From positions 186,001-250,000 of the forward strand of contig NZ_FYDX01000006.1 of the NCBI RefSeq assembly GCF_900187455.1: a stretch of 64,000 nucleotides of DNA, in the 5' to 3' direction. Below are positions 7,482 through 17,700 of the stretch, one piece after another. The translations under genes were made by a program, and so were the position numbers. Within the stretch, counting starts at the first letter, position 1, and the number at the start of each line of letters is the position of its first letter. This stretch comes from Pseudomonas sp. Irchel 3E13. GTDB taxonomy: Bacteria; Pseudomonadota; Gammaproteobacteria; Pseudomonadales; Pseudomonadaceae. The notes under the pieces are model-generated. The model was not told the DNA's origin and did no database searches. It saw nothing but the letters and a program-made list of their open reading frames with translations.

Positions 7482-8909
7482 CTAAGGCTCGATCCCGGCT
7501 TCCTGACGAGGCGCACGCCGTCCATCCGTCTTCGCCAGTTGCAGGAAGATCGCCGCGGCGAGCATCGCCATCAGGCCGATGGTGACGAAGGTGAGCTGGA
7601 ATGCGCCCAGCGTGGTTTCCACGCCTTCGGCGCTGCCGGCGGCGGTAAAGCCGCCGAGCAGGGCACCGGCACAGGCCACGCCCAGGCTCAACGACAGTTG
7701 CGCGACCACCGACAGCAGGCTGTTGCCGCTGCTGGCGCTGGCGTCGTCGAGGTCGATCAGGGTCACGGTGTTCATCGCGGTGAACTGCATGGAGTTGATC
7801 GCCCCGAGCACGCCGAGCTGCACCAGCAGCAGGGCATGGGGCGTCTGTTCGTTCACCAGGCCCAGGCTCGCCAGCATCAGCCCGAGCAACAGGGTGTTGG
7901 CGGTGAGAATGGTGCGGTAGCCGAAGCGCTCGATCAGTGGCCGGGCGATGGATTTGGCCAGCATCGCTGCCGCCGCCAGCGGGATCATGCTCATCCCCGC
8001 TTCGGCCGGCGAGTAGCCCAGCGCCACTTGCAGCAGCAGCGGCACGAGGAACGGCAGCGCGCCGCTGCCCAGGCGGGCGAACAGGTTGCCGAGAATGCCC
8101 ACCGAGAACGTCCGGGTGCGGAACAGGCTGGGCGAGAACAGCGGATTGTCAACGCTGCCGGCGCGCAGCCAGTAGGCGGCGAGGCAGGCCATGCCGGCGA
8201 ACAGCAGCAACATCACCCGCAGGTGCGGCAGGTGCAGCTCGCCCAGGCCTTCCATGGCGATGGTGATCAGCACCATTGCCGCGCCGAACAGGATGAAACC
8301 GACGCCGTCGAAGCGGGTGCGTTCCGAGCCGCGCAGGTCCGGGATGTACTTCCACACCGCGTAGCAGCCGATCACACCCACCGGCAGGTTGAGCAGGAAG
8401 ATCCAGTGCCAGCTGAAAATCTCCACCAGCCAGCCGCCCACGGTCGGGCCGAGCAACGGGCCGAGCATGCCGGGGATGGTGATGAAACTCATGATCCGCA
8501 CCAGTTCCGAACGCGGGTAGGCGCGCAACACCACCAGCCGCCCGACCGGCAGCATCAAGGCGCCGCCGAGGCCCTGGATGACCCGGGCGCCCACCAGCAT
8601 GCCGAGGCTGCTGGAAAGGGCGCAGAGCAGCGAGCCGATGCTGAACAGCAGGATCGCGCCGAAGAAAATGTGCTTGGTGCCGAAGCGGTCGGCGAGCCAG
8701 CCGGAGGCGGGAATCAGCAGGGCCACGGTGAGCATGTAGGCGATGATCACCGACTGCATGCGCAGCGGGTTTTCCGCCAGGTCCCGGGCCATCGCCGGCA
8801 GGGCGGTGTTGAGGATGGTGCCGTCGAGTGACTGCATGAAAAAGGCGATCGCCACCACCCAGGGAATCCAGCGGGCGGTGACGGGGTCCAGCGGGGTGCG
8901 TTCGGGCAT
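7482..8909 (-). CDS. mdtD: MFS drug/proton antiporter, MdtD/EmrB-like (DHA2 family)
   Basis: The 475-residue product is almost entirely hydrophobic, with about 14 membrane segments as in the DHA2 branch of the major facilitator superfamily. The N-terminus (AIAFFMQSLDGTILNTALPAMA) carries the family's conserved Asp in helix 1. The antiporter motif C region GPLLGPTVGGWL is at about residues 150-161. It is likely an inner-membrane exporter for small toxic compounds. MdtD is the closest name I recognise, but substrate assignment is not possible from sequence. Confidence 0.75.
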   Translation of the reverse strand: MPERTPLDPVTARWIPWVVAIAFFMQSLDGTILNTALPAMARDLAENPLRMQSVIIAYMLTVALLIPASGWLADRFGTKHIFFGAILLFSIGSLLCALSSSLGMLVGARVIQGLGGALMLPVGRLVVLRAYPRSELVRIMSFITIPGMLGPLLGPTVGGWLVEIFSWHWIFLLNLPVGVIGCYAVWKYIPDLRGSERTRFDGVGFILFGAAMVLITIAMEGLGELHLPHLRVMLLLFAGMACLAAYWLRAGSVDNPLFSPSLFRTRTFSVGILGNLFARLGSGALPFLVPLLLQVALGYSPAEAGMSMIPLAAAAMLAKSIARPLIERFGYRTILTANTLLLGLMLASLGLVNEQTPHALLLVQLGVLGAINSMQFTAMNTVTLIDLDDASASSGNSLLSVVAQLSLSLGVACAGALLGGFTAAGSAEGVETTLGAFQLTFVTIGLMAMLAAAIFLQLAKTDGRRAPRQEAGIEP

Positions 8910-8931
8910 GGGTAATCCTTAGCCGGCCTTG

Positions 8932-8951
8932 GGGGCCGCTAAAGCGGCCCC
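8932..8951 (-). terminator. Hairpin downstream of TldE-like gene
   Basis: Perfect 9-bp stem GGGGCCGCT (8932-8940) and AGCGGCCCC (8943-8951) with a two-base centre. It lies just after the end of the minus-strand TldE-like gene and before the MFS gene start. No U-run follows, so termination efficiency is uncertain. Confidence 0.55.
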
Positions 8952-8956
8952 AACAA

Positions 8957-10288
8957 TCACAACGTCAACGTCAGCCGTTTGACCAGCGCCCCCGGCAGAT
9001 GATTCGACCCGGTCTGCCGCTGGCCATAGGTGCTGGTGGACAGCATCAGCTCACGCTCCTGGGTCAGGGCTTCCAGTTGCGTACCCAGCAAACTGTAGAC
9101 GCTGTCGTCAAAGCGCATGGTGCTGACCGGCGCGTGGATCTGCCCGTCTTCGACCCAGAAACAGGCGAAGCGGGTCAGGCCGGTCATTCGCGCCGCCGGC
9201 AGGTCGGAGTAGTTCAAGTACCACAGGTTGCTGATGTACAGCCCGGTGCCCAGTTGCGCGAGCACATCGGCCTCGGCCAGCTCGCCGCCGGCCATGCTCA
9301 GGGCGCTCGGGGATTCCCACGGCTCGGCACCATTGGCCTGGCGCTGGAACTCGGCGGCGCTGCGCGCGTTGGTCAGTTGTTCAAGGGCCCGGCCCTGGTC
9401 GATCAGGCGCAGGTCGCTGCGCGGGTAGCCTTCCTCGGAAAACGCCGGGCTGAGCGAGCCGCTGACCTGTTCCGCCAGGTTCACCAGTGGGCTGAGGCTG
9501 GCCTCGCCGCTGTACAGCCGTTGCAGCGGGCTGTGCTTGTTGGCGATCGACTGTGCGGAAAAACCGCCCCAGCCGAGCATGCCGACGATTTCTTCGAGGG
9601 CGGCGGGGGCGAGGTAGGCGCGGTACTGGCCGGGCGCCAGGGTTTTCAACGGGCGGCCGAGGTAGTCGAGTTGCTCGCGGGCCTGGGCCAGGCGCCGGGC
9701 GAACAGCTCGTCGTCCCAGACCTGTCCGGCGTAATTGGCCTTCACCGCCTGGCCGTTGGCGTGGAACAGGCTCCAGTCGAAGTTGAAACTGTTGGCCTGG
9801 TGCCAGCCGAACGCGCCGGACGAACTGGCGAAACCGCGACAGATCGGCCCGGCGGCATAGATGCCGACGAGGTCGAGGTCACCGGCACCGGCTTCAATCT
9901 GCTTCAGCACGCTGGCGCTGTCGGGCAGCGGCTGTTCCTGTTGGTCGTGACTTTCCCAGGCGCTGTCGTTGAGCAGCAGGTACGGGTCGGGCGGGATCAG
10001 CGGCAGTGTCTGGCGCAACTGGGCCAGGGCCTCGCCGAGGCGTTGGCGGTCGATGTCGGCGTCGCCGCTGAGGGTCAGGTTCAGTTCGGCCTGGCGGCCG
10101 TCGGCGATCAATTTCAGGCTGGCGCTGGACTGGTGCACGTCACCGGCCTGACGCACCCGCGCGTGGTTGAAGCGGATGAACTGCGAATGCTCGCCGGCAT
10201 AGCTCAGGGTGAACTGCTCCGGCGCGTTGACGTTGTCGCGTAGCCAAGCGACCAGCGCCTGGAAATTCTGCAGGAAGCTGGCGGCCAT
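8957..10288 (-). CDS. TldE/PmbA-like subunit of a metalloprotease pair
   Basis: The 443-residue product belongs to the TldD/PmbA family. It lacks the HExxxH zinc motif, as expected for the non-catalytic TldE partner. The start at 10288 (MAASFLQNFQALVAW) overlaps the stop of the TldD-like gene by one base (TGATG), so the two are translationally coupled and probably made in equal amounts. E. coli TldD and TldE form a heterodimer that trims small unfolded peptides such as the microcin B17 precursor and the CcdA antitoxin. This pair is probably not the canonical tldD and pmbA, which to my knowledge sit elsewhere in Pseudomonas genomes. Confidence 0.8.
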   Translation of the reverse strand: MAASFLQNFQALVAWLRDNVNAPEQFTLSYAGEHSQFIRFNHARVRQAGDVHQSSASLKLIADGRQAELNLTLSGDADIDRQRLGEALAQLRQTLPLIPPDPYLLLNDSAWESHDQQEQPLPDSASVLKQIEAGAGDLDLVGIYAAGPICRGFASSSGAFGWHQANSFNFDWSLFHANGQAVKANYAGQVWDDELFARRLAQAREQLDYLGRPLKTLAPGQYRAYLAPAALEEIVGMLGWGGFSAQSIANKHSPLQRLYSGEASLSPLVNLAEQVSGSLSPAFSEEGYPRSDLRLIDQGRALEQLTNARSAAEFQRQANGAEPWESPSALSMAGGELAEADVLAQLGTGLYISNLWYLNYSDLPAARMTGLTRFACFWVEDGQIHAPVSTMRFDDSVYSLLGTQLEALTQERELMLSTSTYGQRQTGSNHLPGALVKRLTLTL

Positions 10289-11730
10289 CAGGCGTCTCCT
10301 CCGAATACATCGATCTGGCTGAACACGCAGGCCGGCGAGGCGTGACCGACGCGCACCACCTGGTTCGGCTCGCCTTTGCCGCAGTTCGGCGTGCCTAGAA
10401 CCTGGAAGGTGCTGGCGTCGCCGACGGCACTGAGGTTGCGCCAGAAGCCCGAGGAAATACCGCGGTAATTGGGGTTCTTCACCACGCCCTTGAGCTCGCC
10501 GTTTTCGATCAGTTGGCCCCACTCGCAGCCGAACTGGAACTTGTTGCGTGCGTCGTCGATGGACCAGGAGCGGTTGGTGCGCATCAGGATGCCGCGCTCG
10601 ATGCCGCCGATCAGTTGCGCCAGGGATTGGTCCCCCGGCTCGATATTGAGGTTGGCCATGCGGTCGATGGGCGCGCGGTTCCAGCCGCAGGCGCGGCTGT
10701 TGGCGACGCCTTCGAGGCCCGAGCGGAACTGCGACAGCGCACCGCCGAGCGGACGCAGCAGCAGGCCATCGCGGATCAGGAATTGCTTGAGCGCCGGGGT
10801 GCCGTCGTCGTCATGGCCGTAGCTGGCCAGCTCTTCGCGGATGTCCGGGTCGAAGGTCACGTTGAGCAGTTTCGAGCCGTATTGCAGGTGACCGAAGTCG
10901 CTGGCTTTGACGAAGCTGGTGCCGGCGTAGTTGCGCTCGTCGCCAAGGATGCGATCCATCTCCAGCGGGTGGCCGATGGATTCGTGGATCTGCAGCATCA
11001 TTTGGTCGGGCATCAGCAGCAGGTCGCGCACGCCGCTGGGCGTGTTGGGCGCCAGCAGCAGTTGCAGCGCCTCGTCGGCAACCCGTGCGCCGGCGCCCAC
11101 CAGGCCGCAACGCTGGATCACGTCGAGGCCGCCTTGCTGGCCGAAGTTCTCGCGGCCGAGGGTGCGGGTCTGGCTGTCGCCGTCGCCGAACGCGGTGACG
11201 CTGAGGCCCGGGAAAATGAAGCGCTGGGCCTGGCGCAGCTCGGCGCCGGCACTGTTGAGGTAAATCTGCTCGACGGTGGTCAGGCCGAGGCTGACCTGCC
11301 AGTTGGCAAGTCGCTCATCCGCCGGCACCGCCGCCGATTCCTGGTTGAGCAGGTCATAGCAATCGCCGAGCGACGGGAAGGCCTGGTCAAGGTTGGGCGA
11401 GCAATAGTCGGCGCGGGCGGTGGCGATGGATTGATCGCGCAAGTCCAGCAGCGCGTGAGCGGCGGTCTGCCGGGCCAAGGCTTCGGCCCGGTCGAGGGCC
11501 TGTTGCAGGCCGGCCTGGGACAGGTCGGCGGTGGCGGCGTAGGCTTCGACGCCGCTGACCCGCACGGTGAGCATGGCGCCTTCATCGCGGCCCAGGCTTG
11601 GCGGCTCGGCGATGTTTTTGCGCACTGACAGGTGTTGTTGGGACTGCTGCACGTAGCGCAGGGAGAAAAACTCGCCGCCGCAGCGCAGGCTTGCGAAGCG
11701 CTGGCGCAGCGGCGCGGTGAAATCGAACAT
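10288..11730 (-). CDS. TldD-like zinc metalloprotease subunit
   Basis: The 480-residue product is the catalytic partner in a TldD/TldE-type pair. The zinc motif HESIGH is at residues 249-254, followed by HPLEMDRILGDE, a conserved stretch in TldD. The C-terminal half has the beta-rich fold segments typical of the family (GIERGILMRTNRSWSIDD). It is the first gene of a two-gene operon with the TldE-like gene. The start at 11730 (MFDFTAPLRQ) follows directly from the frame. The peptide substrate is unknown, and no ribosomal peptide precursor was seen nearby. Confidence 0.8.
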   Translation of the reverse strand: MFDFTAPLRQRFASLRCGGEFFSLRYVQQSQQHLSVRKNIAEPPSLGRDEGAMLTVRVSGVEAYAATADLSQAGLQQALDRAEALARQTAAHALLDLRDQSIATARADYCSPNLDQAFPSLGDCYDLLNQESAAVPADERLANWQVSLGLTTVEQIYLNSAGAELRQAQRFIFPGLSVTAFGDGDSQTRTLGRENFGQQGGLDVIQRCGLVGAGARVADEALQLLLAPNTPSGVRDLLLMPDQMMLQIHESIGHPLEMDRILGDERNYAGTSFVKASDFGHLQYGSKLLNVTFDPDIREELASYGHDDDGTPALKQFLIRDGLLLRPLGGALSQFRSGLEGVANSRACGWNRAPIDRMANLNIEPGDQSLAQLIGGIERGILMRTNRSWSIDDARNKFQFGCEWGQLIENGELKGVVKNPNYRGISSGFWRNLSAVGDASTFQVLGTPNCGKGEPNQVVRVGHASPACVFSQIDVFGGDA

Positions 11731-11761
11731 GCGCGGAACTCCGGGTGCCGGTGGTTCCCCC

Positions 11762-13564
11762 TCAGAACCACTCGTCTTGCATGCTCAGGCAGGTGTCATC
11801 GCGGGCCTCGAGCAATGCGAGGTCATTATGGCAGGGCGGTACTTCCCAGGTGAGGAAAAACCTCGCCGCCTGCAATTTGCCCTGATAGAAGTCGCGGTCC
11901 GCCGGGTTGCCCGCAGCCAGCCCCTGTTCGGCGCGAATGGCCTGTTCCAGCCAGCGCCAGCCGACCACGCAGTGACCGAACGCCTTGAGGTACAGCGCCG
12001 AGTTGGCCAGGGCGCTGTTGACCTTGCCGCTCGCCAGGTCGCCGAGCAGGCCGAGGGTGACGCCCTGCAGGCGGGTCAGCAGTTGCTCCAGCGGCTGGCG
12101 CAGGGTGTCCAGGCCTGGGTGTTGATGAGCGCGTTCACAGGTTCCGGCAATCAGCCGCACCAGTTGCTTGAGCCCGGCGCCGCCGTTCTGCGCCAGCTTG
12201 CGTCCGAGCAGGTCGAGGGACTGGATGCCATGGGTGCCTTCGTGAATCGGGTTCAGGCGGTTGTCGCGGTAGTACTGCTCCACCGGGTATTCGCGGGTGT
12301 AGCCGTGGCCGCCGAGAATCTGGATCGCCAGCTCGTTGGCCTTGAGGCAGAACTCCGATGGCCAGGATTTGACGATGGGCGTGAGCAGGTCCAGCAGTTC
12401 CTGGGCCTGCTGGCGCGCCTCGGGGCTGTCGGCGGTGTGGCTGTCGTCGAACAACCGTGCTGCGTACAGGCCCAGATCGAAGGCACCTTCCACGTAGGCT
12501 TTCTGCGTCAGCAGCATGCGCTTCACATCGCTGTGGGCAATGATCGGCACGGCGGCGGTGGACGGGTCCTTGTTGTCCGGCAGCCGGCCTTGCGGACGCT
12601 GGCGGGCATAGTCGAGGGAGTACAGGTAGCCGGCGTAGCCGAGCATCACCGCGCCCATGCCGACGCCGATCCGCGCCTCGTTCATCATCTGGAACATGCA
12701 GGCCAGGCCCTGATGCGGCTTGCCCACCAGATAGCCGACACAGTTGCCGTTATCGCCGAAGTTCAACGCGGTGGACGTAGTGCCGCGCCAGCCCATCTTG
12801 TGGAACAGGCCGGCGAGGGTCACATCGTTGCGCCCCCCGAGGCTGCCGTCCGGATTGACCAGGAACTTGGGCACGATAAACAGCGAAATGCCCTTCACCC
12901 CGGCGGGCGCGTCCGGCAGCTTGGCCAGGACCATATGCACGATGTTTTCCGACAGCGGGTGATCGCCGCCGGAGATAAAGATCTTGTTGCCGCGCAGCCG
13001 GTAGCTGCCATCGCCGGCGGGCTCCGCGCGGGTGCGGATATCGGCCAGGGACGAGCCAGCGTGCGGCTCGGTCAGCGCCATGGTGCCGAAGAAGCGACCG
13101 TCGATCATCGGCTGCAGGAACAGGCGCTTCTGCTCCTCGGTGCCAAAACTCTCGATCAGGTTCGCCGCGCCCATGGTCAGGAACGGATACGCCGTGGTCC
13201 CGGCGTTGGCCGCCTGGAAGTGGGCGAAACAGGCCTGCGAGAGCAGGGTCGGCAGTTGCATGCCGCCCGCTTCGAAATCGCGATTGGCGTTAAGGAAGCC
13301 GGCCTCGAGGAAGGCATCCACCGCCGGTTTCACCTCGGGAATCAGCACCGCCTCGCCGTTCTCGTAGCGCGGCTCGTTCTCGTCGCCCTTGCGGTTGTGC
13401 GGCGCGAAATACTTCTCGGCGATGCTGCGCGCGGTGGACAGCGCCGCATCGAACGTCTCGCGACTGTGCTCGGCGAAGCGCTCGCGGCGGGTCAGGGATT
13501 CGGCATCGAGCACTTCATAGAGTTCGAAGGCGAGGTTGCGGGCGCTGAGCAGGGTTTCGGTCAT
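11762..13564 (-). CDS. Acyl-CoA dehydrogenase (large, about 600 aa, DmdC/FadE-like branch)
   Basis: The 600-residue flavoprotein has the N-terminal and middle acyl-CoA dehydrogenase domains ([17 protein letters not shown]). The catalytic glutamate is in IHEGTHGIQ at about residue 441. An extra C-terminal helical domain follows, as in the longer AidB/DmdC-related members. It should oxidise an acyl-CoA thioester to the enoyl-CoA and pass electrons to ETF; the chain length is unknown. ATG 13564 ([10 protein letters not shown]) is chosen because AAGGA lies nine bases upstream. The ATG at 13573 abuts that same site. It lies only 31 bp upstream of the TldD-like gene and could be cotranscribed with it. 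Confidence 0.85.
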   Translation of the reverse strand: MTETLLSARNLAFELYEVLDAESLTRRERFAEHSRETFDAALSTARSIAEKYFAPHNRKGDENEPRYENGEAVLIPEVKPAVDAFLEAGFLNANRDFEAGGMQLPTLLSQACFAHFQAANAGTTAYPFLTMGAANLIESFGTEEQKRLFLQPMIDGRFFGTMALTEPHAGSSLADIRTRAEPAGDGSYRLRGNKIFISGGDHPLSENIVHMVLAKLPDAPAGVKGISLFIVPKFLVNPDGSLGGRNDVTLAGLFHKMGWRGTTSTALNFGDNGNCVGYLVGKPHQGLACMFQMMNEARIGVGMGAVMLGYAGYLYSLDYARQRPQGRLPDNKDPSTAAVPIIAHSDVKRMLLTQKAYVEGAFDLGLYAARLFDDSHTADSPEARQQAQELLDLLTPIVKSWPSEFCLKANELAIQILGGHGYTREYPVEQYYRDNRLNPIHEGTHGIQSLDLLGRKLAQNGGAGLKQLVRLIAGTCERAHQHPGLDTLRQPLEQLLTRLQGVTLGLLGDLASGKVNSALANSALYLKAFGHCVVGWRWLEQAIRAEQGLAAGNPADRDFYQGKLQAARFFLTWEVPPCHNDLALLEARDDTCLSMQDEWF

Positions 13565-13943
13565 GGCGGCCATTCCTTGTTCGGGGATGGGGCGAGTCTA
13601 GGCAGGCGGGGGGAGGGTGCACAGGGAAATAGGTGTGGGTGATGGTGGAGTAGAAGAGAGGCTACAGACGCTTGGGCTGAAAGCTTCTTCGGGTAGGAAA
13701 TGTCTGCATCCGAAGAGGGGCCCGGACTGCATACTTTTTGGGGGCCTCAGTATCTGAGGCGCTGAACATTTTTCTTGGGCGTCTGTGGCTTTCCTCGTCG
13801 CACACCTGTAGGGCCCGTTCAGCTTTGTAGTCCCGCTCCTATCCGTTGTCGGAATCATCGCTCTTCTAGTCGAGAGCGAGCCGGCATCCTGGAATCGTGC
13901 ATACGCGGTTTCATAGGCCGTCTCCAGTACGGCGGTCCTGCGC
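13565..13943. other. 379-bp gap, no gene recognised
   Basis: This stretch has lower GC and irregular codon structure in all frames compared with its neighbours. I see a 6-bp inverted repeat CCTCAG/CTGAGG around 13744-13758 and another, CGCTCT/AGAGCG, around 13860-13879. Neither has a U-run. No convincing promoter was identified. It may be eroded sequence belonging to the same island as the next gene. Confidence 0.4.
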
Positions 13944-14510
13944 ATGTCCACAAGCAACTTTTCCCCTTCTCAACCGGCACAGCCCGCGTTTTTCGTGGTT
14001 GCGGTGCCAAAGTTGATCGTCATGACGCTTTTCACGCTCGGGCTTTATTGGTTGTTCTGGTCGTTGCGCAACTGGGACCTTTACCGAAATTCCAGTGATC
14101 GCAGGGTCATGTTTCTGCCCCGTGTTTTGCTTCCGGAGTTGTTCCTTTATTCACTGTTGCACCGGGTAGATCGACGGATTCGTGCGTCGGGGCGTAGCTA
14201 TCGGTGGTCACCATGGTGGCTGACTTTTGGAGTGCTGCTAATGGGCATATCCAGTCTTTGCCTGTGGATGGCGGTACTGCCACTCCCTGAACTTGCGTCT
14301 GCTGTGTTGGTGACAGTAGTGCTGTTTCATGTGTTTCAGTGCAGGGTTCAGCGGGCAATCAACTTTTGCGAGGGCGATCCGGAAGGGGCGGGAAATGCGC
14401 AACTAACGGTGATCAACTGGCTTTGGATATTGATCGTTAGTTCAGGGTGGCTGGTACTGGGCGGGTTGCCTGGTGAGGACGGCGGACTTTTCGAGGAAGA
14501 AGCCGCGTAG
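13944..14510 (+). CDS. Unknown four-helix membrane protein
   Basis: The 188-residue product has about four membrane segments, near residues 18-42, 90-112, 116-134 and 153-175. The first carries the pattern TLGLYWLFWSLRNWDLYR, seen in many small uncharacterised membrane proteins (DUF4234-like). That resemblance is weak and gives no function. The C-terminus is acidic (GEDGGLFEEEAA). GC is lower than in the flanking genes, and the gap on each side lacks genes, which suggests recent acquisition or relaxed selection. There is no good Shine-Dalgarno before ATG 13944, so the start is uncertain. Confidence 0.6.
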   Translation: MSTSNFSPSQPAQPAFFVVAVPKLIVMTLFTLGLYWLFWSLRNWDLYRNSSDRRVMFLPRVLLPELFLYSLLHRVDRRIRASGRSYRWSPWWLTFGVLLMGISSLCLWMAVLPLPELASAVLVTVVLFHVFQCRVQRAINFCEGDPEGAGNAQLTVINWLWILIVSSGWLVLGGLPGEDGGLFEEEAA

Positions 14511-14577
14511 TCACGTTCTCGAGTGCGATCCTCGAGGGGAGTCAAACTCGCGCTCCACTAGGGCCGGCAACGGTTGG

Positions 14578-14652
14578 ATGATGCTCGGTGTTACTCTTTG
14601 GATGTTTATTTTCATGGCGTTTGCAATGAGTTTATCGATCGCTTACGGGTAG
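14578..14652 (+). CDS. Possible 24-aa hydrophobic peptide
   Basis: ATG at 14578 opens a 24-codon frame that is one membrane helix from end to end, ending at TAG 14650. It is rich in Met, Phe and Leu. It lies 67 bp after the unknown membrane protein and on the same strand. The upstream sequence has only a weak purine stretch. Single-helix peptides of this size can be membrane subunits or toxins, but chance hydrophobicity cannot be excluded. Confidence 0.2.
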   Translation: MMLGVTLWMFIFMAFAMSLSIAYG

Positions 14653-14688
14653 CGGCACTGGCTCCAGTTGATCGTCCAAAACAAAACA

Positions 14689-14733
14689 GGGCGGGTTTCG
14701 CGTCACTCTCGATAGAGTCCGCAAAACCCGCCC
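14689..14733 (-). terminator. Rho-independent terminator of putA
   Basis: Ten-bp stem GGGCGGGTTT (14689-14698) and AAACCCGCCC (14724-14733). The loop itself contains a small ACTCT/AGAGT hairpin. On the minus strand, the direction of putA, the hairpin is followed by a T-rich run (CTGTTTTGTTTTGG). It lies 22 bp past the putA stop. Confidence 0.85.
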
Positions 14734-14754
14734 CGCTTCGTTTCCTTCGGGCTA

Positions 14755-17700
14755 TCAGCCGATAGTCATCAAGCTGGCGTTACCACCCGCCGCAGCGGTG
14801 TTCACGCTCAGCGCGCGCTCAATCACCAGGCGCTCCAGGGCGACGGCGGTTTCACCCGACGACAGGCCGTGAACCCCGACGATCGCACCAGCACGCTTGG
14901 CCACCTGCTCGCAGACGCCGCGCAGTTGGTCCGAGTCGCCGTGATGCAGGACGGCGTCGAACGCCACTTCATCCTTGTTCCAGTCCGCTACCAGCTTGAT
15001 GCGGGCCTGGACTTCCTTCGGCAGGCGGGCGCGCAGGGACTTGCCCGGCTCGCCATCGACCACTACCGCCGAGCTGCCCACGGCCAATACCGCGGCCAAC
15101 TGGATCAGCAGGTCGGCTTCGCTGTCGGCCAGGCATAGCACATGCTCGCGCGGCAGGATGGTGTAGCTGTTGCGTTCGCCGGTCGGGCCGGCCAGCAGGC
15201 GCGTGATACCGCTCTGGGACTGACGGGCGAACTGTTCGCAGAGTTGCACCAGATCGTTCTGCTGGCTGCTCGCGGCCCAGGACTTGAAGGCTTCGAGCGG
15301 CTTGAGCAGGCTTTCACGCATGCGGCTGTCTGGCATGGTGCCGGCATCGCTGCGCTGGAACGACTGTTCGATGGCATCGGCCGGGCGGGTCGACAGCAGG
15401 CGGTACAGGTACAGCGGGCCGCCGGCTTTCGGGCCGGTGCCGGACAGGCCTTCGCCGCCGAACGGTTGCACGCCGACCACGGCACCGACGATGTTGCGGT
15501 TGACGTAGACGTTACCGGCGTTGACGTTGTCGATCACCTTGGCGATGGTCTCGTCGATGCGGGTGTGCACGCCGAGGGTCAGGCCGTAGCCGGAGGCGTT
15601 GATCTGCTCGATCAACTGGTCCAGGTTCTTGCGGTTGTAGCGCACCACGTGGAGGACCGGACCGAAGATCTCGCGTTGCAGCTCGTCGAGGCTTTCCAGT
15701 TCGATCAGGGTCGGCATGACGAAGGTGCCACGCTTGGCTTCAGTACCGTCGGCGATGGCCACCTGATACACCGAACGACCTTTGTCGCGCAGGGCCTGGA
15801 TGTGCTTCTCGATGCCGGCCTTGGCTTCGGCGTCGATCACCGGGCCGATGTCCACGGACAGGCGCTCCGGATTGCCCAGGCGGCTTTCAGCCATGGCACC
15901 TTTGAGCATTTCGATGACGCGGTCGGCGGAATCTTCCTGCAGGCACAGTACGCGCAGGGCCGAGCAACGCTGGCCGGCGCTGTCGAAGGCCGAGGACACC
16001 ACGTCGATCACGACCTGCTCGGTCAGTGCCGAGGAGTCGACGATCATGGCGTTCTGGCCGCCGGTTTCGGCGATCAGCGGGATCGGACGGCCCTGGTTAT
16101 CCAGGCGGCCGGCGACGTTGCGTTGCAACAGGCGGGCAACTTCGGTGGAGCCGGTGAACATCACGCCTTTGACGCGCTCGTCACCGACCAGGCGGGCACC
16201 GACGGTTTCACCGCGGCCCGGCAGCAGTTGCACCACGCCTTCCGGAATGCCGGCTTCGAGCAGCAGGCGCACGGCCTGGGCCGCGATCAACGGGGTTTGC
16301 TCGGCCGGCTTGGCCAGTACCGGGTTGCCGGCGGCGAGGGCGGCAGCCACCTGGCCACTGAAGATTGCCAGCGGGAAGTTCCACGGGCTGATGCAAACCA
16401 CCGGGCCCAGTGGGCGGTGGGCGTCGTTGCTGAAATCGTTACGCGCCTGCACTGCGTAGTAGCGCAGGAAATCGACGGCTTCGCGCACTTCGGCGATGGC
16501 GTTGGCGTAGGTCTTGCCCGCTTCACGGACCAGCAGGCCCATCAGCGGCTGGATCTCGGCTTCCATCAGGTCGGCGGCGCGCTCGAGGATCGCGGCCCGC
16601 TCGGCCGGCGGGGTCGCCTGCCAGATCGGCCCGGCATTGAGGGCGCACTGGATGGCATTGTCGACGTCGCCGACAGTGGCTTCCTGAACATGCCCGACCA
16701 CGTCACGGTGGTCGGACGGGTTGAGAACCGGCGCGGCAGCTTCTTCACTGGCGGCGCAGCCCAGCATCGGCGCGGCTTTCCAGGCGTTGTGGGCACTGGC
16801 CAGCAGGGCGCAGGACAGCGAGGCCAGGCGGTGTTCGTTGGCCATGTCGATGCCGCTGGAGTTGGCCCGCTCGCTGCCGTACAGGTCGCGCGGCAATGGA
16901 ATGCGCGGGTGCGGCAGGCCGACGCTGCCTTCCTGGGTGGCGCTGCGCTCGATGGTGGCGACCGGGTCGGCGACCAGCTCCTGGATCGAGATCGACTGGT
17001 CGGCGATGCGGTTGACGAACGAGGTGTTGGCGCCGTTTTCCAGCAGGCGGCGAACCAGGTAGGCCAGCAGGGTTTCGTGGGTGCCGACTGGTGCGTACAC
17101 GCGGCACGGACGGTTCAGCTTGCCATCGGCGACTTTGCCTACGACTTGTTCATACAGCGGTTCGCCCATGCCGTGCAGGCACTGGAATTCGTACTGGCCC
17201 GGGTAATAGTTCTGGCCGGCGATATGGTAGATGGCCGACAGGGTATGGGCGTTGTGGGTGGCGAACTGCGGGTAGATGACTTCCGGCACCGACAGCAGCT
17301 TGCGTGCACAGGCAATGTAGGAAACGTCGGTGTACACCTTGCGGGTGTAGACCGGATAGCCTTCCAGGCCGTCGACCTGGGCGCGCTTGATCTCGCTGTC
17401 CCAGTAGGCGCCCTTCACCAGGCGGATCATCAGGCGATGGCGGCTGCGGCGGGCGAGGTCGATGACGTAGTCGATCACGTATGGGCAGCGCTTCTGGTAC
17501 GCCTGGATGACGAAACCGATGCCGTTCCAGCCGCTCAGTTGCGGCTCGAAGCACAGGCGTTCGAGCAGGTCCAGCGACAGTTCCAGGCGGTCGGCTTCCT
17601 CGGCGTCGATGTTCAGGCCGATATCGTATTGCTTGGCCAGCAGGGTCAGCGACAGCAGGCGCGGGTACAACTCGTCCATCACGCGCTCGTATTGGGCGCG

